Positions 42,701-51,128 of a stretch of 64,000 nucleotides of DNA are shown here, piece after piece (the stretch's first letter is position 1; each line of letters starts with the position of its first letter). Both the position numbers and the translations under genes were made by a program. The notes beneath the pieces are model-generated. The model had not been told where the DNA came from, did not search any database, and was given only the letters and a program-made list of their open reading frames with translations. The DNA lies in the NCBI RefSeq assembly GCF_012843265.1, contig NZ_JABAIT010000004.1:1-64000 (forward strand), read 5' to 3'. This stretch comes from Bacillus sp. DNRA2 (lineage in GTDB: Bacteria; Bacillota; Bacilli; Bacillales; Cytobacillaceae).

Positions 42701-43426
42701 ATGAACGAGCAAAAACAAAAACATGGCGACTTAATTATCAATGGTGTTGGTGCGTCAAATGGCGGCACCTTTGATCAAGTATTCATTAGTGGAAAAGGGA
42801 CCGTCAACACGACGGTAAACTGTACTTATTTTAAATGCAGCGGTACGGGAACTATTCATGGCGATATCAATAGTCAAAAAACGAAAATAAGTGGAAGTGC
42901 CAAAATAAACGGGAATATAACAGGTGATGATTTTGTAATTGAAGGCCGTGCTTCGATTCGCGGGAATGCAAAGGTTGACAAACTCACGATAAAAGGAAAA
43001 GGCTCCATTGATGGAGATCTGAAAGCTGAAGACATTCGAGCCCAAGGCAGTATTGCTATTGGCGGTGATTGTGAGTCAGAAACCTTTAAGGCTGAAGGGC
43101 AATTTAGCATAGGTGGCTTATTGACTGCTGAAAAAATTGAAATTGTCACAGCAAGTAGTTGCAAAGCAAAGGAAATTGGCGGCGGAACCATTCGCGTTAA
43201 GCAAAAAACAAACTTTATTAGAGATCTCTTTAAACCAGTCTTTCCGATTAATCTCGAAACAGACTTAATCGAAGGTGATCAGGTCGAGTTGGAAAATACA
43301 AAGGCAAAAATCGTTCGAGGTAATCATATAATCATTGGAGAAAACTGTGAAATTGATTACTTGGAATACAAAGGTTCATTTCGAATTGAAAAAAATGGGT
43401 ATGTAAAAGAGACCGTTCAATTATAA
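42701..43426 (+). CDS. yhbE: Bactofilin-like protein YhbE/BacE
   Basis: This 241-residue protein is a polymer-forming bactofilin. It has a repeated right-handed beta-helix pattern of short units with regularly spaced Gly and Ile/Val, for example GTGTIHGDINSQKTKISGSAKINGNI and GRASIRGNAKVDKLTIKGKGSIDGD (in pieces). In B. subtilis YhbE and YhbF are needed for flagellum assembly. The ATG at 42701 (AAAGGGGCTTGAGAGC) is preferred over the 42653 frame, which overlaps yhbD. The middle part near residue 155 (SSCKAKEIGGGTIRVKQKT) is shared with the next gene. Confidence 0.85.
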   Translation: MNEQKQKHGDLIINGVGASNGGTFDQVFISGKGTVNTTVNCTYFKCSGTGTIHGDINSQKTKISGSAKINGNITGDDFVIEGRASIRGNAKVDKLTIKGKGSIDGDLKAEDIRAQGSIAIGGDCESETFKAEGQFSIGGLLTAEKIEIVTASSCKAKEIGGGTIRVKQKTNFIRDLFKPVFPINLETDLIEGDQVELENTKAKIVRGNHIIIGENCEIDYLEYKGSFRIEKNGYVKETVQL

Positions 43427-43445
43427 ATGAAATGGGGTAGCGTGC

Positions 43446-44156
43446 ATGAGTGAAAATCACAACCTAATCATCAATGGCTCTGGAAGCTATGGTGGAGGTT
43501 TTTTCGATAAAGTCGTGATAAGAGGAGATGGTACAGTCACCTCCGATTTTGAATGTGAGGAGTTTAAGGTGTTTGGCAGCAGTGATATTTTAAAAAATGG
43601 TACCGCTAAGAAATTTGCCATTTTTGGAGAGACAGATATCCATGAAAATTTACATGCAGATGAAGTTAAAATACTTGGCAACGCGACTGTTGCTGGCTCT
43701 GCTGTTTGTAAAAGATTAAAGTTGATGGGTGCACTTGAAGTTGGTAATACTTTGTCAGGAGAGGAAGCCCATATTAAAGGTAGTCTTAGTGTCAAAGGTG
43801 ATGCTGAATTTGAAAGGTTTGTATCCAACGGAGCATTCGAGATTTCTGGGCTTCTGAATGCGGGAATAATCGAGATCAATCCAAGATTTGCAACAAGTTC
43901 CGCTGAGGAAATTGGTGGCGATAGAATTATTGTGAAAAGAAAAACATCGTTGTTCACACTTTTTGCAGGCGAGGGCAGCTTAGAAGCTAAAATAATCGAA
44001 GGTGATGAAATTTATCTTGAGAATACAAAGGCGGAGGTTGTTCGCGGGAAAAGCGTAACAATTGGCGCTGGCTGTGAAATTGGTAGAGTTGAATACGAGG
44101 ATTATTTTCATGCTGAAAAGAAAGCAGTTGTAAAAGAACAAGTGAAGGTGGATTAA
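43446..44156 (+). CDS. yhbF: Bactofilin-like protein YhbF/BacF
   Basis: This 236-residue bactofilin is a paralogue of the gene before it. Both start with NLIINGSGSYGGGFFDKVVIRGDGTV-like text (in pieces), share the EEIGGDRIIVKRKT insertion, and end with GDEIYLENTKAEVVRGKSV followed by IGAGCEIGRVEY. The beta-helix repeats fill the centre. The tandem pair probably forms mixed filaments, as proposed for B. subtilis BacE/BacF. It starts 19 bases after the first paralogue behind GGGGTAGCGTGC. Confidence 0.85.
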   Translation: MSENHNLIINGSGSYGGGFFDKVVIRGDGTVTSDFECEEFKVFGSSDILKNGTAKKFAIFGETDIHENLHADEVKILGNATVAGSAVCKRLKLMGALEVGNTLSGEEAHIKGSLSVKGDAEFERFVSNGAFEISGLLNAGIIEINPRFATSSAEEIGGDRIIVKRKTSLFTLFAGEGSLEAKIIEGDEIYLENTKAEVVRGKSVTIGAGCEIGRVEYEDYFHAEKKAVVKEQVKVD

Positions 44157-44208
44157 TGGATAATAAAGTGATGGATTCGCTTTGTTGATCATTTTAACAG
44201 AGGATGAG

Positions 44209-44222
44209 GGTAACTGGTTACC
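44209..44222. promoter_or_regulatory. GGTAAC-TG-GTTACC dyad before MFS gene
   Basis: Perfect 6-bp arms with a 2-bp spacer lie 35 bp upstream of the MFS start. This may be an operator for the pump. No regulator gene is adjacent except upstream yhbD. Confidence 0.4.
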
Positions 44223-44256
44223 ATAGCTGTGAATTTAGTAAAGGGAGATGGGGATA

Positions 44257-45819
44257 GTGACATCAGAAAACCGCAATATTGGTTGGGTTGTTGCAGCATT
44301 GATGCTTGGAATTTTAATGGCATCGATGGATAACACGATTGTTGTCACAGCAATGGGAACAATTGTTGGTGAGCTTGGCGGTTTGGATAGCTTTGTATGG
44401 GTGGTTTCAGCTTATATGGTGGCGGAGATGGCTGGGATGCCAATATTCGGAAAGCTATCAGATATGTATGGCCGCAAGCGCTTCTTTATTTTTGGATTGA
44501 TTGTGTTTATGGTTGGCTCAGCCCTGTGCGGGACAGCCGATAGTATTATGGAGTTAAGTATTTATCGGGCGCTCCAAGGTATTGGTGGCGGTGCCCTCGT
44601 ACCAATTGCCTTTACCATCGTTTTTGATATTTTTCCAATTGAAAAAAGAGGAAAGATGGGTGGATTATTTGGAGCGGTTTTCGGCCTATCAAGCATCTTT
44701 GGACCGCTACTTGGTGCATTTATTACTGACCATTTAAACTGGCAATGGAACTTTTATATTAACTTGCCTTTAGGTGTGTTAGCGCTGATTTTCATTGTGA
44801 TGTTCTATAAAGAGTCACCCGTTCATCAAAGGCAAAGAATCGATTGGTGGGGTGCGACTCTGCTCATTGGGGCAGTGGTTTGCCTTATGTTTGCACTAGA
44901 ATTGGGCGGTAATAAATACGATTGGGATTCTCTGGTTATCATTGGGCTATTTACTGGGTTTGTTGCCTTTTTAGGTTTATTTTTATTCGCGGAAACAAAA
45001 GCGGCCGACCCAATCATTTCCTTTAAAATGTTCTCCAACCGTTTATTTGCCGGTAGTGTGTTAGTTGCATTGTTTTATGGAGCAGCCTTTATGGCAGCGA
45101 CTGTGTATATTCCGATTTTTGTTCAAGGGGTGTACGGAGGGAGCGCAACAAATTCCGGCATGATATTATTACCGATGATGCTGGGGTCGGTAGTTACGGC
45201 GCAGGTAGGCGGTTTTTTAGCGACGAAAACGAGCTATCGAAATGTGATGTTTTTGTCAGGGGTAATTTTAATTGCCGGTTTATTATTGTTAGGTACGGTC
45301 AGTCCTAATACGAGCAGGTGGTTGTTAACCATCTATATGGTTACAATTGGCTTTGGAGTAGGCTTCTCGTTTTCAGTTTTGGGGATGTCGGCGATACATC
45401 ATTTTGATATCACCCAACGGGGGTCGGCGTCGTCAACGAGCAACTTTATCCGTTCGGTCGGGATGACAGTAGGAATCACCATTTTTGGGATGATTCAAAA
45501 GAATGATTTTTCACGTGAACTCGAGAGTGCATTTAAAGGTTTGGGTGGTTCGCTGCCTGTAAGTGGAAGCGGAAATGCAAATGCGAATTCAATATTATCT
45601 GAATCAGCTCGAAGCCAAATACCGGCAGAGATATTAGAAAAAATTATCGGGTCTTTGTCCAACTCCATTGTTCATACGTTTATGTGGGCGTTAGTTCCAG
45701 CGGCATTGGCGTTTTTGTTTATCTTCCTAATGGGAAATGAACGATTGATAGTCCGCAAACAAGAAAAGCGAGGAACATTGGAAAAAGTAGAGCAAGAACC
45801 AGCAGAACAAAGGCTTTAA
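44257..45819 (+). CDS. MFS drug-efflux transporter, DHA2 (14-TM) family
   Basis: This is a 520-residue drug:proton antiporter of the EmrB/QacA type. The start of helix 1 has LMASMDNTIVVTAMGTI with the Asp typical of the family. Motif A is GKLSDMYGRKRFF (about 62-74), and motif C-like GPLLGAFITDHLNWQWNFYINLPLG follows (in pieces). About 14 hydrophobic helices are present. GTG at 44257 is preferred since AAGGGAG is 9 bases upstream; ATG at 44248 would leave a 2-base gap. The stop codon lies inside a REP-like palindrome. The drug substrate is unknown. Confidence 0.88.
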   Translation: MTSENRNIGWVVAALMLGILMASMDNTIVVTAMGTIVGELGGLDSFVWVVSAYMVAEMAGMPIFGKLSDMYGRKRFFIFGLIVFMVGSALCGTADSIMELSIYRALQGIGGGALVPIAFTIVFDIFPIEKRGKMGGLFGAVFGLSSIFGPLLGAFITDHLNWQWNFYINLPLGVLALIFIVMFYKESPVHQRQRIDWWGATLLIGAVVCLMFALELGGNKYDWDSLVIIGLFTGFVAFLGLFLFAETKAADPIISFKMFSNRLFAGSVLVALFYGAAFMAATVYIPIFVQGVYGGSATNSGMILLPMMLGSVVTAQVGGFLATKTSYRNVMFLSGVILIAGLLLLGTVSPNTSRWLLTIYMVTIGFGVGFSFSVLGMSAIHHFDITQRGSASSTSNFIRSVGMTVGITIFGMIQKNDFSRELESAFKGLGGSLPVSGSGNANANSILSESARSQIPAEILEKIIGSLSNSIVHTFMWALVPAALAFLFIFLMGNERLIVRKQEKRGTLEKVEQEPAEQRL

Positions 45820-45868
45820 CACAATAACGCGATGGGGGACAGTCCCCCATCGCGTTATTGTGTTAAAG
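45814..45868. repeat. REP-like palindrome 5 (perfect, holds a stop codon)
   Basis: Two perfect 26-base arms (45814-45839, 45843-45868) flank CAG. They begin CTTTAACACAATAACGC and end at GATGGGGGA. The TAA stop of the MFS gene (45817-45819) is in the left arm. Confidence 0.93.
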
Positions 45869-45885
45869 TGTTACTATTTGTTTTG

Positions 45886-45912
45886 TCGATAGGTTCAAGG
45901 TGATTCTATCGA
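45886..45912. promoter_or_regulatory. TCGATAG inverted repeat before rhodanese gene
   Basis: TCGATAG (45886-45892) and CTATCGA (45906-45912) are separated by 13 bp and lie about 85 bp before the rhodanese lipoprotein gene. A possible operator; the factor is unknown. Confidence 0.35.
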
Positions 45913-45994
45913 TAATATGAATTTATATTAGTATAATATTTAACTATAATTAACTGGTGTAAAATTGGAAAATAATATTTTAAGGAGAGACAAC

Positions 45995-47371
45995 ATGAGA
46001 AAAATTCAAAAATGGCCATTCCTATTACTTATCATCTTCTGTTTCGTTTCATTATTAGCTGCATGTTCAAATAATGAATCGTCTAAGGATACAAAAACAG
46101 ACAATAAAAAGAATGGGACAGATGTGAAATCAATTAGTACTGAGGATGTAAAATCCAATTTGAATAATGAGGACTGGATTATCGTCGATACTAGATCCAA
46201 TGATGCTTATAATGGCTGGCCAATTGATGGAGTTAAAAGAGGCGGCCATATTGATGGTGCAGTAGATTTTTCAGCAGATTGGCTAAAAGTGAAAGACAAA
46301 CAACTGGATAATAAACTTCAACAGGAATTGAAGGATAAAGATATTACAAAAGATAAACATATTGTAGTTTATGATGCGAATGGAAAAGATTCCAAAGAAG
46401 TTGCGGAGTATTTATCCAAATCAGGTTTTAAAAATGTATACCAGTATGATGTAAAAGAATGGGCAGCTAAAAACGAATTGCCAATGGAAAGTTATCCGAA
46501 TTACGAAATGCTCGTTCCTGTTTCATGGGTAAATGATACAATCAAAAAAGATAATGATGGTAAACCGTATAAAATTTTCGAAGCAAGCTGGGGCGATGAA
46601 GCACAAGATTATAAAAAAGGCCATATTCCTGGAGCAGTTCATATCAATACAGATGAAGTTGAAGAAGGTCCCGTATGGAATCGTTTGAAAGATGCAGAGC
46701 TTGAAAAATTTGCATTAAAAAATGGGATAACAACTGACACTACTGTTATTTTATACGGCAGCGATTCAATGCCTGCTTTCCGTGTTGCGGTAATCTTAAA
46801 GTATATGGGTGTTGAGGATGTAAGAGTTGTAAATGGTGGTTATACTGCATGGGCTAATGCAGGATTTGATATTGAAAAGAAAGAAAATAATAAAGAAGCT
46901 GTTGCGTCATTTGGGGTAAAGGTCCCTGCAAACCCAGATTATATCATTGATTTAGCTGAAGCAAAGGAAATCGCTGATGATCATAACAAAGTGAGCACGC
47001 TTGTTGACATTAGAAGCTGGGATGAATTCACTGGTAAAACATCAGGTTATGATTATATCGAGCCAAAAGGTCGTCCAGCAGGTTCTGTTTGGGGACATGC
47101 CGGAAGTGATAATAGCAATCTTGAAGATTTTAGAAATCTTGATAATACAATGCGAAATGGTTATGAAATCCAAAAAATGTGGGAAAAGGATGGAATTAAC
47201 CTTGAGAACAAGCTAGCTTTCTATTGTGGAACAGGCTGGAGAGCAGCTGAGGTATTGTTCTATGCTGATGTATTAGGAATGAAAAATGTTTGTTTATATG
47301 ATGGTGGTTGGAATGAATGGAGTATGGATCCAGCCAATCCTGTTGAGACAGGGGAACCTACTACTAAATAA
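45995..47371 (+). CDS. Three-domain rhodanese lipoprotein (YnjE-like)
   Basis: This 458-residue lipoprotein has a signal sequence ending in lipobox LLAAC (Cys about 24) and three rhodanese domains. Domain 1 (about 50-155) has HIVVYDANGKDS with no Cys in the loop. Domain 2 (about 165-300) has VILYGSDSMPAFR with Ser. Domain 3 (about 315-445) has FYCGTGWRA with an active Cys. The same plan, with one active CGTGWR loop in the third domain, is known in E. coli YnjE, a thiosulfate:thiol sulfurtransferase. Here it would act outside the membrane. ATG at 45995 after AAGGAGAG is chosen over 45965. Confidence 0.88.
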   Translation: MRKIQKWPFLLLIIFCFVSLLAACSNNESSKDTKTDNKKNGTDVKSISTEDVKSNLNNEDWIIVDTRSNDAYNGWPIDGVKRGGHIDGAVDFSADWLKVKDKQLDNKLQQELKDKDITKDKHIVVYDANGKDSKEVAEYLSKSGFKNVYQYDVKEWAAKNELPMESYPNYEMLVPVSWVNDTIKKDNDGKPYKIFEASWGDEAQDYKKGHIPGAVHINTDEVEEGPVWNRLKDAELEKFALKNGITTDTTVILYGSDSMPAFRVAVILKYMGVEDVRVVNGGYTAWANAGFDIEKKENNKEAVASFGVKVPANPDYIIDLAEAKEIADDHNKVSTLVDIRSWDEFTGKTSGYDYIEPKGRPAGSVWGHAGSDNSNLEDFRNLDNTMRNGYEIQKMWEKDGINLENKLAFYCGTGWRAAEVLFYADVLGMKNVCLYDGGWNEWSMDPANPVETGEPTTK

Positions 47372-47391
47372 GTAATTAATAACTGAGGGAG

Positions 47392-47418
47392 AGACAATAT
47401 TACTGTATTGTCTTTTTC
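47392..47418 (+). terminator. Terminator after rhodanese gene
   Basis: AGACAATA (47392-47399) pairs with TATTGTCT (47406-47413), followed by TTTTCC. Confidence 0.75.
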
Positions 47419-47441
47419 CTTGTTCTGCAGGTGATTTGTTA

Positions 47442-47849
47442 ATGTTCAAAAATAAGATAGGATTTGCCTTAAAAGTAGTATTTTCGATCGTTCAGATATT
47501 GGCAATTGTAGCAGCAGTTGTGTTAGAGGGATATTCTTCAAAAAGAATGGGCGTAGCGCGTTATTTAATTTATAAAAAGCAAATGTTCGAGGACACGCTT
47601 TTTACACCAACATTAATGAATGTATTTCTTTTCATTTTTTTATTAGGTGGAATTATCTGCTTAATCTTCTTCATTGTGAATATGAAACTAAAACACAAAT
47701 TGACGGCCATTCATCTATTTTGGGCTATGATAGCCAATTTCGCAGGGTTAATCTTTATTCTAGTCCAGTTTAATTTGAGTGCCTATTACTTCTTTATAAT
47801 AGCTATTATGATAATCATTGCGATTCAATATATCAAAATGTTGTTTTAA
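47442..47849 (+). CDS. Small four-helix membrane protein, unknown
   Basis: I do not recognise this 135-residue protein. It has a basic N-terminus (MFKNKIG) and four hydrophobic stretches at roughly 8-28, 51-75, 85-105 and 110-130. A short loop between the first two contains YSSKRMGVARYLIYKKQ. No motif suggests a function. ATG at 47442 has AGGTGA 7 bases upstream and is preferred to TTG at 47436. It lies just after the rhodanese gene's terminator. Its TAA stop is inside a REP-like palindrome. Confidence 0.65.
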   Translation: MFKNKIGFALKVVFSIVQILAIVAAVVLEGYSSKRMGVARYLIYKKQMFEDTLFTPTLMNVFLFIFLLGGIICLIFFIVNMKLKHKLTAIHLFWAMIANFAGLIFILVQFNLSAYYFFIIAIMIIIAIQYIKMLF

Positions 47850-47896
47850 TGCAGTAAAGCGATGGGGGACTGTCCCCCATCGCTTTACTGTGTTAA
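47846..47896. repeat. REP-like palindrome 6 (holds stop codons on both strands)
   Basis: Arms 47846-47869 and 47873-47896 flank CTG. TTAA at each outer end supplies TAA for the plus-strand gene (47847-47849) and TAA for the minus-strand MMPL gene (47893-47895). It is the whole space between the two convergent genes. Confidence 0.93.
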
Positions 47897-50058
47897 TGTA
47901 GGCTAGTTTGTTTTTGTTTTAGGCCGAAGAGCCACCAGTTCCAGTCGCCGAATAGCTTCATCAATGACGGCACAAGGATCATCCGAATGATGGTGGCGTC
48001 AATGAATATCGCAAGGGCTATTCCGACTCCAAGCTGTTTTACCGGAACGACTCCGGTAAAGGCAAAGGCACCTGTCACAACAATCATAATCGCTGCTGCA
48101 GAAGTGATGATTTTACTGGTAGAGATTAATCCATTTAAGGTTGCGTAATGATTGTCCTTCGTATCCACATAGATTTCATGAATCCGCGAAATCAAGAATA
48201 CCTCGTAATCCATCGACAGACCGAATACTAAGCTAAAGACAAACACTGGCAGCATAAGGGTGATGCTAGTTGGGTCAAGACCAAGGTGACCCTCCTGAAA
48301 AATCCAAACAACAATTCCGAAGGTTGCGCTAAGGCTCAGGACATTCATAATAATCGCCTTGATAGGGATTAGCAATGATCGGAATGCTAACATCAATATT
48401 AAGAATGTCGAAATGAAAATTAAGGCTAATCCTTTTGGCATTTGCTTCAGAATTTCATCAAATATTTCTTGTTCGAATTTAATGCTTCCACCAAAAGTCG
48501 CTTTCAAATCGAGATCCTTCTTCAACCATTCCCTAACCCAATCCCGTTTTTCAGAGGTAGAAAGTTTTTCTTTCAAAAAGACATGAAGCAGCATTTTGTT
48601 ATCAGCGCTATATTGAGCTGCTAACGGTACTAGGGGACTGTTAGGTTGGGATAATGCCATCGATAATTGGGTTGAATCGGTAATTCCAGATAGAGAGAAG
48701 ATTGATTCAACTGATTCGACATCCTTATTTTTCTCGAGTTTATGAATGGTTGCTTGCACTTTTTCAAGGTTATCAATCGAAAGAGCGGTTTCGGATTTTT
48801 TATCATTTTCTAGTACAAGGACAACGGTATTGTCGCTGCTTTGTTTTTTATCAATAAATTTGTCTTGATACGTATCGTAAGCAGCACGTGATTCATATGT
48901 AGTTGGCAGTGCATTGATTCCAGGAACAGTAACATCCATATCCTTAACCGGTATTAGTGCGGTAATCAATACTATCAACGCTAGGGTAGCCATCAGGACC
49001 GGTCGCTTCATCACAAGGTGGGCGAGTTTACTCCAGATGCCTTCACCACCACTGTTTGTTTTTAAGATAGTAAGAGAATGAATTCGTTTGCCCAGCAATG
49101 CAAGGATGGCTGGTAAAAACGTAATCGCTGATAGTGCGGCAATTAACACCACAGTCATACCGCCAATTGCTACGTTTCTAAAAATATCAATTTCAATAAA
49201 CATTAAACCGAGTAAGCCAATAAACACACATGATGCTGAAAACAGTATCGACCGTCCAGCCGTTGCGACAGTTGTTATGACGGCTTTCTCGACAGATGAG
49301 TGGGCGATTTCTTCCTTAAACCGATTGATAAACAATAAGGCGAAATCAATGCTTAAAGCTAGGCCAATCATCGGTATGATATTTAATATGAAAATGGTTA
49401 AATCAAAGGCATAGCTGAAAAAATAAACAATGCCCATTGTGGTGGCAATTGAAATGACACCTACAATAATTGGAAGGCTGGCGGCGACCAAGCTCCCAAA
49501 GGCCAGGACAAGGACTACTAATGCAATTGGTAAGCCAATCATTTCGGCTTTGGCTAAATCCGCTTGGCTGGCATGATTTAAATCTTTAACAATCACCGGT
49601 TCACCGGTAAGCGACACCTTGATATTTTTTTTGCTTTTTAACTGATCTTTGAGCTTGTCAATCGTAGCGGTTAAGTCTTCAGAGTCTTTTTCAAAAGTGA
49701 GAATTCCATAGGCATAATTTCCTTTGATCATATCCTTTTGTTGTAATGGAGATATGACCTTTTCAACTGCTGGAGCATCCGCTGCTTTGTTTAAGGACTC
49801 ATTAATAAACTGTTTCCATGTAGCATCGTCTACAGATTTTTGTTTCTCAAATAAAACAATGATGACGGATTTTGGTTGCTTGAAGTCATCGTCAAGTATT
49901 TGCCGAGTGTGTTCATACTCACCATCAAAATCAAACCCATTTCCGCTTAAAACGGTGGGTAGTTTCAATGCAAAAAAACCTAATACAGCCAAAATGGCAA
50001 TCCAAATAACGATCACTGTCTTTTTGTAGCGGGACATGAACAGTCCTAATGTATACAT
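47893..50058 (-). CDS. MMPL-family (RND) exporter
   Basis: This 721-residue protein has the two-fold MMPL layout: one N-terminal helix, an extracytoplasmic domain, then six helices, and the same again. The Asp-containing helices typical of proton relay are seen as GLALSIDFALLFINRF (about 225-240) and GLSMDYEVFLISRI (near 610). Such proteins (YdfJ type) export lipids or antimicrobial agents. The substrate is not known. TGGGAGGGAGGC lies upstream of ATG 50058. Its stop codon is provided by palindrome 6. A second palindrome lies 82 bp upstream of its start. Confidence 0.88.
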   Translation of the reverse strand: MYTLGLFMSRYKKTVIVIWIAILAVLGFFALKLPTVLSGNGFDFDGEYEHTRQILDDDFKQPKSVIIVLFEKQKSVDDATWKQFINESLNKAADAPAVEKVISPLQQKDMIKGNYAYGILTFEKDSEDLTATIDKLKDQLKSKKNIKVSLTGEPVIVKDLNHASQADLAKAEMIGLPIALVVLVLAFGSLVAASLPIIVGVISIATTMGIVYFFSYAFDLTIFILNIIPMIGLALSIDFALLFINRFKEEIAHSSVEKAVITTVATAGRSILFSASCVFIGLLGLMFIEIDIFRNVAIGGMTVVLIAALSAITFLPAILALLGKRIHSLTILKTNSGGEGIWSKLAHLVMKRPVLMATLALIVLITALIPVKDMDVTVPGINALPTTYESRAAYDTYQDKFIDKKQSSDNTVVLVLENDKKSETALSIDNLEKVQATIHKLEKNKDVESVESIFSLSGITDSTQLSMALSQPNSPLVPLAAQYSADNKMLLHVFLKEKLSTSEKRDWVREWLKKDLDLKATFGGSIKFEQEIFDEILKQMPKGLALIFISTFLILMLAFRSLLIPIKAIIMNVLSLSATFGIVVWIFQEGHLGLDPTSITLMLPVFVFSLVFGLSMDYEVFLISRIHEIYVDTKDNHYATLNGLISTSKIITSAAAIMIVVTGAFAFTGVVPVKQLGVGIALAIFIDATIIRMILVPSLMKLFGDWNWWLFGLKQKQTSLH

Positions 50059-50139
50059 CTAGTTAAGCCTCCCTCCCATAAAACAATATCCATATCCATT
50101 ATGACGGTTTTCAAGCAAATTGTTAAATAAAAACAAACA

Positions 50140-50190
50140 TTAACGCACTAAAGCGATGGGGGACAGTCCCCCATCGCTTTAGTGGGGTAA
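50140..50190. repeat. REP-like palindrome 7
   Basis: Arms 50140-50163 and 50167-50190 flank CAG; ends TTAACGCACTAAAGC and GGTAA. It lies in the divergent promoter region between the MMPL and LytTR genes rather than at a gene end. Confidence 0.9.
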
Positions 50191-50351
50191 AGGGGTTTGC
50201 GTGGGTGTGTTTATTTGGTGGTTATAATGGTGAAGTTTGCCCAAATTGCCTGCAAGTCATGAGTGTTTAGAATGGAAAGTTATGTCGAAAATGTGTAGAA
50301 TTAAAATGTATGTATTGTGTTACTATTCTAATTATTTGAAAGGTGTTGCAG

Positions 50352-50996
50352 ATGGAGAATTTAACGGCAGCTGGACTTATTGAAGTGATCGGTGAATTAT
50401 TTTCGGATGAAACCTCGATTGCCGTTTCGAACACCAAAGAATATGTTTATTATCGCTCAAGCAAACGGATTGATTTAAAAATAACTAAGGGTGACTTAGT
50501 TAAAGAAGGAACCCTAACACATAAAGCCTTAACTACTCGGCAAAAAGTATCGGAATTTATTAATCGCGAGGTGTTTGGTGTTCCATATTATGGAATGGCG
50601 GTACCGTTTTTTCATGATGGCAAGTTAGAAGGCTGTGTAACAGCAATCTTCCCAGCACTTAATGATGGTAAATCCTTCGTAACGGCTCGTGTTCAAGATG
50701 GATGGGTGCCCATTCCATTTGCCAATGTGGTGTATTTAGAGGCTAAGGATCGGAAGACTCACGTATTTACCGACTCTATTTCTGGTACACATAAGTACTC
50801 ATTGCAAGAATTCGAATATTTCCTACCAAAGGAATCTTTTATTCGTTGTCATCGTTCGTTTATAGTGAATGTAAATCATATTACAGATATTTTTCCTGAT
50901 ACTCATTCGACCTTCATTTTGAAGATGAAAAATGGAGATCGTATTCCTGTGAGCCAGTCTTATTCGAGTTATTTTAGAAAATTGCTATTTTTCTAA
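50352..50996 (+). CDS. LytTR-domain transcriptional regulator
   Basis: This 214-residue protein ends in a LytTR DNA-binding domain (about 112-210: IPFANVVYLEAKDRKTHVFT, then LQEFEYFLPKESFIRCHRSFIVNVNHI in pieces). Its first 110 residues do not form a response-regulator receiver. They look like a small sensor domain (FSDETSIAVSNTKEYVYYRSSK ... VPYYGMAVPFFHDGKLEGCVTAIF), so it may bind a signal directly. ATG 50352 with AAAGGTG 6 bases upstream is chosen over TTG 50343. The next gene, a CoA-transferase, is the likely target. A TGTCGAAAA sequence lies about 60 bp upstream. Confidence 0.85.
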   Translation: MENLTAAGLIEVIGELFSDETSIAVSNTKEYVYYRSSKRIDLKITKGDLVKEGTLTHKALTTRQKVSEFINREVFGVPYYGMAVPFFHDGKLEGCVTAIFPALNDGKSFVTARVQDGWVPIPFANVVYLEAKDRKTHVFTDSISGTHKYSLQEFEYFLPKESFIRCHRSFIVNVNHITDIFPDTHSTFILKMKNGDRIPVSQSYSSYFRKLLFF

Positions 50997-51014
50997 ATAA
51001 TCATTTCTGTTTTG

Positions 51015-51128
51015 TGTCGAAATATAACTGTTTTGTCACAAAAATGTCTAATTTCGTCCAAATTTGGCTAACTGTTGTACAACATCCTGTAGAATATGTC
51101 TAAAGATGTATAATAGGGGGATGGTAGC
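51015..51128 (+). promoter_or_regulatory. Control region of CoA-transferase gene
   Basis: TAACTGTT occurs at 51025 and 51069, 44 bp apart (about four helix turns), a pattern that could suit a LytTR dimer. TGTTGTACAACA (51073-51084) is a perfect 12-bp dyad. TGTCGAAAT lies at 51015. A weak TTGGCT/TAGAAT (51064, 51090) is a possible promoter with long spacing. A TATAAT at 51109 is too close to the ribosome site to be the -10. Confidence 0.4.

Noticed and set aside
51109-51114. TATAAT as the -10 of the CoA-transferase gene
   Set aside because: Transcription would start inside or after the ribosome site, 8 bases from the GTG start; an upstream -10 is needed.
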